From contig CM071587.1 of assembly GCA_036426205.1 (NCBI GenBank), positions 3,859,958-3,923,957 of the forward strand: a stretch of DNA of 64,000 nt. Direction: 5' to 3'. Under the pieces are notes generated by a model. That model was not told the origin of the DNA and did not search any database. It was given only the letters and a program-made list of their open reading frames with translations. A program made the position numbers and the translations under genes. Positions 13,501 through 27,500 of this stretch are shown here, piece after piece. The DNA is from Ascaphus truei. Lineage: Eukaryota; Chordata; Amphibia; Anura; Ascaphidae. Each line of letters starts with the position of its first letter. Position 1 is the first letter of the stretch.

Positions 13501-14379
13501 ATTGGCCCAGCGACGTCACTGCCAAGCCTCCTGATCGCGCCCGCTGGCTCGCCTGCATGGGCATGAAATCGCGTCAGCGTCAGCGCGCCTCAGCTCTGCT
13601 ACCCCCTCTATGGCCCCGGCCTAAGGGTGGAGTGCCTGTCGCCCGAGCGATGTGTGCACTCTAGATGGAGGCGATGGGGAGGCGTCACCAGGCTGCTTTG
13701 CCCTCATTGGATGAACCGCTGACGTGACGCGGGCGCCGCGCAGGGAAAAAAAACTAAATTATTTGTCGGCTCAAAATTCTGCTGCGCCAGCGCTCGTCAT
13801 CGCGCTCACTATGGCCAGCCCGATAGAGCTGCTGCATTTTGTTCGCGCCGCAAGCGCCGTCGCACGCACTATAATCGCGGAATAAGGGAACAAGGAGGTC
13901 CCAATAACGTTACGATTGTACAAACCTTTCCAATCATCTGGTTAACCAAGAAACTCCAACACTTGGATTTCACCAATCCACCCCTTCACTGCCAGATGGG
14001 ACTGCAACATCTGGCAGGGAAAGAGTTGGCTGGATGTTGTCCAGATGCAATTCCACAGGAACTACAGATGTTCAACTGAGCCAGGCGCAGCGGAGCAGCA
14101 ATTAGCCCACCTGCCCGCGTGAGTGCAGGACTCCGCTGGCCGGGCTCTGTTTTGTGAGCTGTCAGCAGCATTAGAATGAGCTGGTTGCTCCCCACTGCTC
14201 CACGCGCCACATACAGGATGCAGGGAGCAGGAGTTAAAACTAGGAGCCAAGAAGCTGACCTCTCGCTGTGAGCTTGCTGTAGACCTGGGAGTTGACTTCC
14301 TTGTCGCGTACCAAACATCGGATCTCCTCCACGGCCTCGCGAATGATGGTGACGGCCAGGACGAAGCCCTGGAGAAGGA

Positions 14380-14411
<32 letters not shown>

Positions 14412-14988
14412 AGGATAGGCGCAAAGATTAATTGACACGGACTTGGTTATATTACAATAGTTCCCAAGTCCTAATGAAACTCGGGCACATTTTATCGGGG
14501 TTTATCTATGCTGCTTACCAAGGGAACCCAGAAAGTGTAAAGCGGCCCGAGGCGCATTTCAGGTACAAACTGAGAACAGGCCAGTAGCAAAAAATAGAGG
14601 TTGAAAAAGTATTTGAACTGGTTAAAGAGAACCTGAAAAAAAAGGAGAAAAAAAACCAGACTAGTCAGATCCAATAAAGTAATACATAGAATAGATAGCA
14701 GTGTCGTTATTTTAACTATTTATATGATTGTCACGTGTATTACTGCTGTGAAGCGCTATGTACATTAATGGCGCTATATAAATAAAGACATACATACATA
14801 CATACATACATACAACCATGACTAAGCAACACCTATCTGAAAGCTAAATACAAAGGTATGAGAAAGAAAAATATATATATATATATACATATACACACAC
14901 ACACACGTGTGGACATTAATTAGAAAAAGCAGTCCCTGTCCGAAGAGCTTACAATCTAAGTATATTGTGGTGTGTGTGCTGTGTATAA

Positions 14989-15024
<36 letters not shown>

Positions 15025-15159
15025 CCCACAATATACTTAGCTTGTAAGCTCTTCGGCAGGGACTGCTTTTTCTAATTAATGACCAATATATTACCGCTGT
15101 TAAGCGCTATGTACATGGATGGGGCTATATACTGTAAGTAAGATATACATACATATAAA

Positions 15160-15191
<32 letters not shown>

Positions 15192-18100
15192 TACACACAA
15201 TCAGTATATTAACATACATCTCCAACACTTCAAACATTGTTATATTCAAAGGGGAAGTGGCTCGCAAAGTCCCGACACGTTCGGTATGAGTTTAGTGAAT
15301 CTCCTCCTAACACTTAAAAATCATTAATCCTGCTAAAAGCCACAGCTGCCGCCCCCCTGCTGCCTCACATTAATACACCCCGGCTGTCTCCAAACACCCA
15401 CAAGAGTTTCCAGTTTTACTACTGTCCTAAAGGAGTCTCCGCTGGCGATTAGAACATGAGCCGCAGTGGTTTGGGACTAGAGCAGCAGGGTGGCAGAGAG
15501 GCTCACACGTGGAGGAAACGCAGATCTTTCTAGAATAAACTAGTTTGTGTATCCTTGCACCAGACAATCACTCACGTTTGACATACAGTTGGTGTGAGAA
15601 AAATGCTACAGTGTCCCAACAGCTACACCCCACCTCACAGCTAAATATAACCCTAAAAGATGGTATAGAGATTTATCCTGCCACAGATGGCTCGCTACCT
15701 CCAGGGGTCTAATTATTCTACAGTTAGACCCCTGCTGGGTGGTCGCAGGGGAACTGTGAACAAAAAAAACCAACAGTTACCTCTATATATTACCACATTG
15801 TGTCTTATAATATAGCTATAGAAAATGTAAGGGCGTCATAGTTAGCGTTAATATTTCCTAATGTTTGGTAACTGCTTGTCTGTGGAATACATCTGCTGTA
15901 AAGAACCATATCCATTCATAGCTGCTACATACAGCCACCGAGTCTGCAATCTTACACTAAATCCACAGACCACATGTGATCTAAGGGTTTTATTCATTAT
16001 TATCCAACACCGCGGGGTTCCAGAATCCCCTTATCCTCCAGGGCCGCGTGATATGCTAATTATAATTTAATTGTGTCAATATAAACAGCAAAACACTGGG
16101 TCTAATTTAGCAAAAATATTTTGGGGGATTACCATTAACGTTACAAAGGTTCAGCCCCACCCCAAATAGGGTTGCCAGGTGGCTTCTCCAAAAATACTGG
16201 ACTCAATGGTGAAAGGTGCGTCAGGTCACTGTGTCCAGGGAGGTAATACCGGACACACGCATGTCCAGTATTACAGCACGTCTCATTTTTTACTGGACAG
16301 AGAATCCAAATGCAGGACAGTCCAGTTCAATACCAGACACCTGGCAACCCTAACCCCAAACCAGCTGTGAAGTAAAGTACCCGAATACATGCCAGGCATG
16401 TCGATGCCATTAGAACACCTTGGTTCCAGGACGGACTGCCCCTTTCAATCCAATACATTTGGTTTGCAAAGAGCCCCAGTGCCCGCTCTTACCCCGGGTA
16501 GAAAGGTGAAGAAGTTGTATTTCTGATTGTTGATGACATTTCGGGGATACCTCTGCTCTCGTTTTTCAGGGTGGCCGAGCCAGACCGTGCGCGGTCTTAA
16601 TTCCCCTCTGCCGCAACATCCCAAGCACTCACAGCACCTGCGGGACGCGGTGGGAAATGTTAGAATGCCGGAAACGGGAAGGGTAACCAATACACCGCAG
16701 TGCATAGATGGCACACAATAAAAATAAGAAATACAACCTTTGGGAATTATAGGTCCCAAAATAAAAGCCCAAACTTTCTAGTGAGCACGATTTGGGATTG
16801 GGAGCTTCTTGGGGAAAAGACATATTAATGCAGCAGTCCAAGCTGCCGGTTTTTAATTTTTTTTATTTCCTCCCCCACCCCCCCCACCCCCTTTAATATG
16901 TGCATCAATGCAATCCACACAAGGATAAGTAATTAGCTAAGTTGATGATTGATCCGTTCTCCTGTGATCGACCAGCGAAGATTCTGCTCAGGGGTTCACT
17001 AAATGGCTGTCAGTGCAGCAGAAGAGGACCAAAGATGCAAAGTTCTGTGGGGGAAGATCATGTGACCAGGCGGTCACTAGAAACAATTGGTGCACTGCTA
17101 GAGAGAGGGCAGGGCTCAAAAAGGGGTGTGCCAGAGCCTGTTTCAGAAGAGGAAGGGGATGTGACTTTGTAAGTGGTTGCTATAGAAACCAAAAATGCTC
17201 TTTACATTATAATACTTTTAAATGTCATACAGAGTTGTTAAAAAAAACAATGCTACAAGTACTTTCTCATAGTAGAGAACTGATTTATTTAAAACACACA
17301 CATGTCGGATATCGTTGTGGCGATTTTAGGCGGTTTAAGCACACGACAGTTCGGTTGTTTCGGCAGGGAGTAATACAGCTGTAATAGTTGGTGTACCCAA
17401 TGGTTTTTTTTTAGGGGTGGGGGGGTTGGGGAGGGTGTTATATGTTTTCATGAAGAAGACTCATTGGACCTTTGGAAGTGGTGAGCTATAACCTGCATTA
17501 TTTATATTACGGCGTGCTCATTTTCAGGGTGGCACCCCCAAACATGCCAAATACAAGTCACTTACAAACATGGGGTGTGAAAAACATTAAGTGTAAAGCT
17601 GCCCATGATTAGCAAATTTAATGAGGTTCACAAAGTTTATAGGACAACTATAAACTATATATTTTTCTCAAATCATACGGCGCAATCAGTTGCCCATTTT
17701 TACTAAGCACCGCTTTTGCGTAAAACCCTTACGGCCTCTTCTAGTCAATGGGTTGGAAGACGTCGTACGGAATAGTACCTCTTAGTAAATATGGTCCATT
17801 ATTTAAGTCGTATTTAAAAGCAGCAATTTACCCTATCGGAAACCATCTTTTATGAGGATGGGAAACATGGGGTGTCCGGAGCTGAACAGCATTATTCCGG
17901 GTAACGAAAGCAACGTTCTGGTTTTTAAATCCCGTTAATTTCCGCTCCGAGGACCCCCTGCTTCCAGAGATACTGACCTCCGTAGTAGGTGCCTGTAGCC
18001 GCTCCGGCTGAGCTAGCTGGGGTTTAAAGTTTAAAGCTCCCACGTCACGCGAGCCAATAGGAAGCTGCCCCGATGATGTCATGACCTCCTATTGGCCCAG

Positions 18101-18545
18101 AGGGTTCGGGAGCTTTGAACAGCGGCCATAACATGATCCATGGTAGCCAAGCGGAGCAGCTACTGGCACCTACCTTGTAGGTACGTATCACCGGAAGCAG
18201 GGGGTCCCCAGAGCTGAAGTTAACGAGGTTCAGCTCAGGAGACCCCCTGCTTCGATGCTATAGAACAATAAAAATTTAAAAAATCGCCGGCTTGGATTGC
18301 CACTTTAAAGTAGAAAGCATGGTTTCCCCCACCCACACACAATCGCACAAGCTGAGAGTAACATTACTCCGATAAGCAGGAGTTTCCATAAAAGGTTCAA
18401 TGTTTGATTGTTTTACACTTTTGTAAATGGTTGCTACAGAAATAAAAAATGCTTGTTACATTATAATACATTAAAAATGTCATTCAGAGTTAAAAAAAAA
18501 TATGCTCCAAGTACTTTCTCACAGTACAGAACTGATTTATTTAAA

Positions 18546-18585
<40 letters not shown>

Positions 18586-21500
18586 TAGGATTTAAGCCTG
18601 TTTACAGAATGAGCTGGCATACAAGAACCCAGGCAACAAAATCAACAAGACATTATTTAACAAGTCCTTCCATGCGAGAATTCCCCGTCTAAGCTATCTG
18701 ACCGTTCCAGGATAAGACCCGCACACGCCCTGGGGATCTGTTCCCTTATTCTTAAGACAGCCAGATATAGATTTAGGATCTTTATTATGAAGATGTAAAT
18801 GGTGAAACCCGGTGTCGGAGAGGGCAAATACAGTAATAGGGGCAAGTCTCCTCCAGGGATCAGCAAAGCGACAGGTTGCGAGAGTGAGAGTAGGTTTCGG
18901 GGGGCGGGGGGGGGGGGGGGGGGGGGGGGGGGGTTGTGCGGGGTGAATCTGTAAAGAATGTTACTACTGTCGTTTTTTGTTTTATATACAACTAGCTTAT
19001 GTGCCCGTCTACGCCCAGGGAATGTAATATTGAAATATTGAACACATGTCCCCAACTGCCGGGCCAAAAATAAACTGTTTAGAGCAGCAAAACGTAAATT
19101 CGTTTTTTTTTAAATAAATACGTTCTGTAGTATTAGCCCACCTCCCCAGCAGTGCAAGATCTTTGCAACACTTTCCTGTTTGTGATAACTTGTTGCCAAT
19201 GTTCCCAGCAGTTTGAGCTGCAAACAGTAACAATAGATAACATCAGGATACATTGTAGCTGCTGAGTTCCACTGACTGATTGAAACTGAAAGTGAAAGGC
19301 GGACATAATGTTCGGCACATAATCATGATTTTGACAGATTTATAACAGGAGCGCCAAATGAAGGGAAAAAAGGAGAAAGTAGTATTGCGGGTTTAAAAAA
19401 ATAAAAGGATATATCCAATTAAACGCACTGTATGCGTTTGCTGATCATCAGAACTTTTCTGCAGGGTACAGAGACAGCAAATGTCTAAAAGGGCAGAGAA
19501 AGCAAACAGGAATTTCCAGTTTCACTTGTATAAAAACAGAAAGATATGCGTGTTGGGTCTCGTCTGCAGCTAATTGGCACACGTGTGACGCATGCAAGTC
19601 ATTCATTACTACACATCATTTCCACACATGTCATTTGATTTCGGTGTGAGATCTGTCACAGGAGGACTTTCTGCCGGGTCAGGTGTCCTGTGTTTGACAG
19701 CAGGTAAAGGGATTAAAAGATCTTCTTTAGTAGCTGCCATATCAGATGCATTGTAAGGAACCCCGACCCTCTCTAATAGCGCGTCTGAGATCTGATGCAT
19801 TGTAAGGAACCCCAACCCTCTCTAATAGCGCGTCTGAGATCAGATGCATTGTAAGGAACCCCAACCCTCTCTAATAGCGCGTCTGAGATCAGATGCATTG
19901 TAAGGAACCCCAACCCTCTCTAATAGCGCGTCTGAGATCAGATGCATTGTAAGGAACCCCAACCGTCTCTAATAGCGCGTCTGAGATCAGATGCCTTGTA
20001 AGGAACCCCAACCCTCTCTAATAGCGTGTCTGCAATCAGATAGATCTATGTCATTGTAAAACCCCAAACCTCTCTATAGCGCGTCTGAGATCAGAGCCAT
20101 TGTAAGGAACCCCAACCCTTCTAATAGCGGTCTGAATCAGATCTTGTAAGAACCCCAACCCTCTCTAATAGCGTGTCTGAGATCAGATGCATTGTAAGGA
20201 ACCCAACCCTCTCTAATAGCGTGTCTGAGATCAGATGCATTGTAAGAACCCCAACCCTCTCTAATAGCGCGTCTGAGATCAGATGCCATTGTAAGGAACC
20301 CCAACCCTCTCTAATAGCGTGTCTGCAATCGAGACATTGTAAGGAACCCCAACCCTCTCTAAAGCGTGTCTGAGATCAGATGCATTGTAAGGAACCCAAC
20401 CCTCTCTAATAGCTTGTCTGCAATCAATACATTGTAAGGACCCCCAACCCTCTCTAATAGCGTGTCTGAATCAGATGCATTGTAAGGAACCCCAACCCTC
20501 TCTAATAGCGCGTCTGGAGATCAGATGCATTGTAAATTCTTCTGCAGTTGGTACAATTTTCAAGTGACCTGAAAATTACAGGACCCCTCTATGGTGACTG
20601 CGGGACCCTGTTGAAAAAACCCTGCCCTGAATATATCCGGTTCAAAAGACACATTGTAGCCACCCCCATTTCTAAAATAGTAATTGACAATCGTTGTAGG
20701 ACCTTCCACTGATGCTGCCCCCATGCCCACTTTTTTGTTTACATGGGTGGGAAGCAAGGAGTTTCCAGAGGTGGACCCCTTTAATTTCAACTCTGGGGAC
20801 CCCTGCTTCCAGAGATACTTACCAGGGGGGAAATGCCGCCGTAACGTAACCTTAAAAGGAGAACAACTTACTTGACTTAAATCTCCCACTCTACTGGCGC
20901 CAATAGAAAGCCGTGACGTCCTCCGTCGTGGAGTCCTATTGGCCGGCTTGCCGCAGGGGATTTAAATACCGGACGTACGCGCAGCTCCTTTCCCGGTATG
21001 TGCCTGGGAACGGGAAGGTCATAGACTCTGCTTTGAATTTACTGCAGCAGCTGAATCATCCTTCCCATAAAGCAGAAAATGAATTCACGCTCAGAGCTCA
21101 GATTAAGGGGCGAGCTACCACACAAACAACAAACTCTATTATCTACATCAGCGGTGGCCAACTCCAGTCCTCGTGGGCCCCCAACAGGTCAGGTTTTAAG
21201 GATATCCCTGCTTCAGCACAGATGCTCAATCCGTGGCTCTGTCTTGAGCCACTGCACTGCAGCTGGACTGGTTGAGCCACCTGTGCAAAAGCAGGTATTC
21301 CTGATCTGATCTGTTGGTGGCCCTTGAACCGGAGGTGGCTGCCCCTGGTGTTAACGTCTTTCTTTAGACAGCTACGTGTTAAAGCACTTACACACCCCTG
21401 CACTAAAGCACTATACACCCCTGCACTAAGCACTATACACTCCTGCACTAACGCACTATACCCGCACTATCACTAACCCCTGCACTAAAGCACTATACAA

Positions 21501-24500
21501 CCCTGCACTAAAGCCCTATACCCACTGCACTAAGCACTATACCAACCCCTGCTAAAAGCACTATACACCCTGCACTAAAGCACTATACACCCCTGCACTA
21601 AAGCACTACTACCACCCCTGCAACTAAAGCACTATACAACCCCTGCCTAAAGCACTATACACCCCTGCACTAAAGCACTATACAACCACCCCTGCACTAA
21701 AGCACTATACACCCCTCACTAAAGCACTATACACCCCCTGCACTAAAGCACTATACACCCACTGCACTAAAGCATAACACGTACACACTACATACATAAG
21801 CCTAGCTACATAAAGCACTATACACCCCTGCACTAAAGTCACTATCAACCCCTGCACTAAAGCACTTTATAACAACACCCCTGCACTAAAAGCACTATCC
21901 CCCCTGCACTAAGCACTATACACCCCTGCACTAAAGCACTATACACCCCTAGCACTAAGCACTATACACCCCGCACTAAAGCACTAACAAACCCCCTGCA
22001 CTAAAGCACTATACACCCCTGCACTAAAGCACTATACAACCCCCTCCACTAACATTATACACACCCCCGGCACAGCTAAGCTATCTATCACCTAACCACT
22101 TAAACCTGCACCTAAAGCACTATACACCCCTGCACTAAAAGCACTATAACACCCCTGCACTAAAGCACTATACAAAAACCCCTGCACTAAAGCACTATAC
22201 ACTATACCCTGCACTAAAGCACTCATACACCCCTGCACTAAAGCACTATACACCCTGACTGTCTATCAAGTTTGTTGTGTTTTTTTTTTTTTTTAAGTCA
22301 CTTGATTAAACACAGGACGAAACTGATCAAATGTTAACGTCACATATCCGGCGCCTTGTTTGCTTTCACATGCCAAAATAAGTGTGGGTTGTTTCAGATT
22401 ACCCCAATCAGCCGCAGTGAAGGAAAGTCTAACGGTGTTATGCTCTCACATTCCCAAATAGGTTTACTAGGAAAAGAACCGCATGCTTTATACTCTGGAG
22501 GACTTCCCGAAGCAAGGATGGGAGATGTAACAGGAAGAGAAAAATGGTCTGTCCGAATATATTTTATGTAGATGCTTGTCAGGAATCTCCATAGAAACAC
22601 GTGGAGCGACTCCTATTTAATTCAAATAACTAGATTGGCTATTCTTGAGTTTAGGCGCAAAGTTCATCTTTCCCGTCTTGCCTTCAATACTTTCTGGGCA
22701 GGCTACCCTTCTATCGAAAAGCTCCTCACCCCTACCACACGCAGCACTTATCATCTGAGTCTGCCCTCAAAAGACTGTTCGCGTCCCAGGTTCAACAATG
22801 TATCCGGCCGCTCCTCCTTCTCTTACTGTGCACCCACAAACTGGAACAGTCTAACCGAGACTCTCACATCCACCACCAGTTTAGTTCTTTCATAACTATT
22901 GGATTTCTCACATTTTAATCTGGGTTGTAACTGTTACTAACAGTACGCCTAAAAGATAAAATATAGCTAAACTGTTCATGCAATGTCTTTATATAATGTA
23001 TACCCTGTTCATTTAATGTAACCATATATTTGTAACCATGTATCTTGCCATCATAAACTCTGTGCCCAGGACATACAGGTCAACCCCCTTATAACGCTGT
23101 GCTTGGGGTCCATAGATCACATGCGCTATAAGCGGATCGCGTAAGAAATAAGTTCCATTGTTGGCATGTACAATAAAGTTTTAGACACCAATAATCGTGT
23201 TGTAAAGTATTCATAAATACGAAAATTGGGGGCCACGCTTACATGCGCTTTATAAGCGGATTTGCGTTGTAAGGGATCGCGTTAACGGGGTGAGCTGTAC
23301 TTGAAAACGAAGGTAAGTCTCAGTGTATTACTTCCTGGTAAAAACATTGATAAATGAAATAAATAAATACGTTGTAAAGACATGTAAGTGCTGCAGAAGG
23401 TTTAAAGTCACAACGGTTTGGATTGAGACAAAACCTCTTAGAAAAAACAGCTTCACACGCAGATGGAATATTTCCCATAATAAGTATAACTTAGCCAATA
23501 TTTCAGTTCCTATATGACCGGCCAGCAAGCAGATGGGACGACATCCTGATTAAACCCAGTAAGGACGGAACACAGACTCATGTACTTATAAGGATTAATT
23601 ACCCTCAGTACTGTATTTGCAAGCAGGGAAGCCCCAGGACACTCCATTGAGTTGGTTGTAGTTTATCGTTCTAAACATGTAACTATCTACTATGTCAATA
23701 TTGTTTTTATTACTAGAAGAATGGAGATATTATGTACACTATATTTACACTCCAATACATCAGGGATGCACAATCTTTTTCTCCTGCGCCCCCCTGCCGG
23801 CTGTCCCCACTCTCAGCGCCCCCCCCCCGCCCCCCTACTTTGGTTCCGGCTTTCTGGGCATCATGACAATCACAGCAATGGGTCCAGAGCATTGTATGTA
23901 AAGCGAAAATGTACTTAAAGTGAAGCGCTACCTTTTCCCCTTATCGATGCTCTGGTACAGGTGGGAAGCCGGTATTGCTGTTCGGACGTGCCGACAGGCG
24001 CATGCGCGAGCTGCCGTTTGCCTATTGGGCAGGGGGAACCAGCGCGCGTCACTACTACTGCGGGCGGTCTGTAGGGCAGAATAAGTGTCTGTACTTGCGA
24101 AGCGAGAGTACGGACACAGGGGTATGGGGCTATTGAAAATATGTCTTACTCCGCGAGTGTACTTAAAGTGAGTGTCCTGAAACCGGGGTATGCCTGTATT
24201 AATATAGACTATATCCTCCCAGTGCTGCTTGGCTGGGAGACGTGCAGGTATGAATCTGGTTCCCGCAGCCAACCTCTGTTATACTGTATATACTGTCATA
24301 ATCGCTGCACATTCCACCTTACACAAAACACTGCCAACTGATCACAGCTCCAATAGAATCTGCTGTGTACATTAAAGCTGCCGTTCCCAGCCCAATTAAA
24401 ACAAGCAGTTATTTGGAATGCTGAATTGGGACAATATTGCTGGCTGGACATAGAATCTCCCCACGCTAAACGCCTTCTCTGCCAGCTTGTCTGTGGATAG

Positions 24501-27500
24501 TTGGATAGAAGAGCGCGCAATCATATAAGTTCAAACTGGAGTCAATGAGCACAACGTGGGAGATATGGACAAAAGCCAAAACTAAATTCAAACTCGCTCC
24601 CTCCGTATCCTCGCCGCTTATGCCAATTTCAACAACCCCAATACAATCTGCACACTGACAAGTGATTAGCTACGTTGCCGTCTGATCCGTTCTCCTGTGA
24701 TCGATCGCTGAAGATTCGGCTGTGGGTTCTTTAAAATCACTGTTAGGTCTGCAAAGATTCCCAAGATGCAAAGTTCTGAGGGGAAGATCATGTGACCAGG
24801 CGCCCTAGATACAATTGGTTAACTGCTAGAAAGAGGGCAAAAGTGGTGTGACAGAGCCTGTCTCAGAAGAGAAGGGGATGGGACTTTGTAAATGGTTGCT
24901 ATAGAAACAAAATGCTTGTTACATTATAAATATTTAAAAATGTCTTTAAATATTATTATTGTTTTTTTAAATGCTACAAGTATTTTCTCATAGTCAGAAC
25001 TGATTTATTAAATAAATTAAAAAAACCACATAGGCAATTGCTTCATTCAACTGCAGCTTTAAAACTAGTGGGAAAACCCACCAATACACAAGGAATATCA
25101 TAAATAAAATTAAAGCAAAGCAAAATAACACCTGAAGAGAAAGAAGTAGAAGTGTATTGCCCCGAAGAAAAACGTTCCCAATTGGAATTTTTAGTTGAAT
25201 TTTAAAAAAAGCACCAGTTTTGTCCTGTCCCTTTTTATTTTTATATCTCCTACATGACTCACGGGGTCCCCTGATGTCCGGTGAACCCCGCCTAGCCAGC
25301 AGGCAAACGGGAAGATTCAAAATGGCCGCAGGGTCAATTGACAGCCAATAGAAAGCCGGTGCGGTCACGTCTTCTATTTAGTGACCCACAGCCATATTTG
25401 TAGTCCTGATGGCCATATTAGTAGTTTTTCTTGTGCGGGTCGAAACCAGCACCCACAAAATACGACAATATCTTCAGGAGTTGCGGGGGAGATTTGACAC
25501 CCAGGTGTCGGGGAGCCCCTCACCCCCGCTTCAAGTAGGATAAACAACATTGTAAAGTAAGAGAGGGGGTGCGGGGTACTGCCGCTGTAAAGGAGATTAC
25601 ATAATTATTTAAGGAAGCTCGTTAAATTGGAAGTTTGGGGAAAATGTGGGACTTCTGAGATCAGATGCATTGTAAGGAACCCCAACCCTCTCTAATAGCG
25701 CGTCTGAGATCAGATGCATTGTAAATTCTTCTGCAGTTGGTACAATTTTCAAGTGACCTGAAAATTACAGGGACCCCTCTATTGGTGACTGCGGGACCCC
25801 TGTTGAAAAACCCTGCCCTAGATATATCCTGTTCAAAAGACACATTGTAGCCACCCCCATTTCTAAAATAGTAATTGACATCGCTTGTAGGACCTTCCAC
25901 TGAGGCTGCCCCCCATGCCCACTTTTTTGTTGTACATGGGTGGGAAGCAAGGAGTTTCCAGAGGTGGACCCCTTTAATTTCAACTCTGGGGACCCCTGCT
26001 TCCAGAGATACTTACCAGGGGGAAATGCCGCCGGTAACGTAACCTTAAAAGGAGGAACAACTTAACTTGACTTAAATCTCCCACTCTACTGGCGCCAATA
26101 GAAAGCCGTGACGTCCTCCGTCGTGGAGTCCTATTGGCCGGCTTGCCGCAGGGGATTTAAATACCGGGACGTGACCGGCAGCTCCTTTCCCGGTATGTGC
26201 CTGGGGAACGGGGGAAGGTCATAGACTGCTGCTTTGAATTTACTGCAGCAGCTGAATCATCCTTCCCATAAAGCAGAAAATGAATTCACTGCTCAGAGCT
26301 GCAGATTAAAGGGGCGAGCTACCACAACAACAACAACAAACTCTATTATCTACATCAGCGGTGGCCAACTCCAGTCCTCGTGGGCCCCCAACAGGTCAGG
26401 TTTTAAGGATATCCCTGCTTCAGCACAGATGGCTCAATCCGTGGCTCTGTCTTGAGCCACCTGCACTGCAGCTGGGACTGGTTGAGCCACCTGTGCAAAA
26501 GCAGGGATATCCTGATCTGATCTGTTGGTGGCCCTTGAAGCCCGGAGGTGGCTGCCCCTGGTGTAACGTCTTTCTTTAGACAGCTACGGTAGTTAAAGCA
26601 CTATACACCCCTGCACTAAAGCACTATACACCCCTGCACTAAAGCACTATACACCCTGCATAACGCATATACCGCTCACTGCACTAAACCCTGCACTCAG
26701 CACTATCACCCATGCATAAGCACTATACACCCTGCATAAAGCACTATACACCACTGCACTAAGCACTATACACCCTGCACTAAAGCACTATACACTCCTG
26801 CACTAAAGACAATACACCCATGCAATCTGCACTAAGCAATAACACCCTGGCACTAAAGCACTATACACCCCTGCACTAAAGCACTATACACCCTGCACTA
26901 AAGCACTATACACCCCTGCCTAAAGCACTAACCACACTGCACTAAGCACTATACACCCTGCACTAAAGCACTATACACCCCTGCACACTAAAGCACTATA
27001 CACCCCGCACTAAAGCACTAACACCCTGCACAAAGCACTTACAACCCGCACTAAAGCACTATACAACCTGCATAAAGCAATATACACCCTGCACTAAAGC
27101 ACTATACACCCCTGCACTAAGACATCAACCGCACTTCTAGCACTATACACCCGGATAAAGCACTATACACCCTGCACTAAGCACTAACACCCGCATAAAG
27201 CACTATCACCCCTGCACTAAAGCATTATACACCCCGGCAACTAAGCACTATACACCCCGACCCCTAAAGCACATACACCCCGCACTATAAGCACTTACAC
27301 CCTGACACTAAAGCACTATACAACCCCTGCAACTTAAAGCATATACACCCCTGCACTAAAGAACTATACACCCCTGCACAAAGCAATATACACCCCTGCA
27401 CTAAAGCACTATACACACCCTGACTGTTCTCAAGTTGTTGTTGTTTTTTTTTTTTTGTCACTTGATTAAACACAGGACAGAAACTGACTTCAAATGTTAA

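Larger units (their letters stand above)
19640..25652. repeat. repeated block, copy 1 (about 6.0 kb) in atp9a intron 1
   Basis: Order within the block: 49-bp satellite, family C MITE, fold-back MITE, 23-bp satellite, LINE 3' end with a nested Tigger-like MITE, Tigger-like fragment, family B MITE, family C-like MITE. The same order recurs in copy 3, and a truncated version is copy 2. It stops within GGAAAATGTGGGACT, where copy 3 continues into other sequence. Confidence 0.85.

Noticed and set aside
19740..20535. CRISPR-like appearance of regular 49-bp repeats
   Set aside because: Units are head-to-tail without unique spacers, and the host is a vertebrate; it is a satellite.
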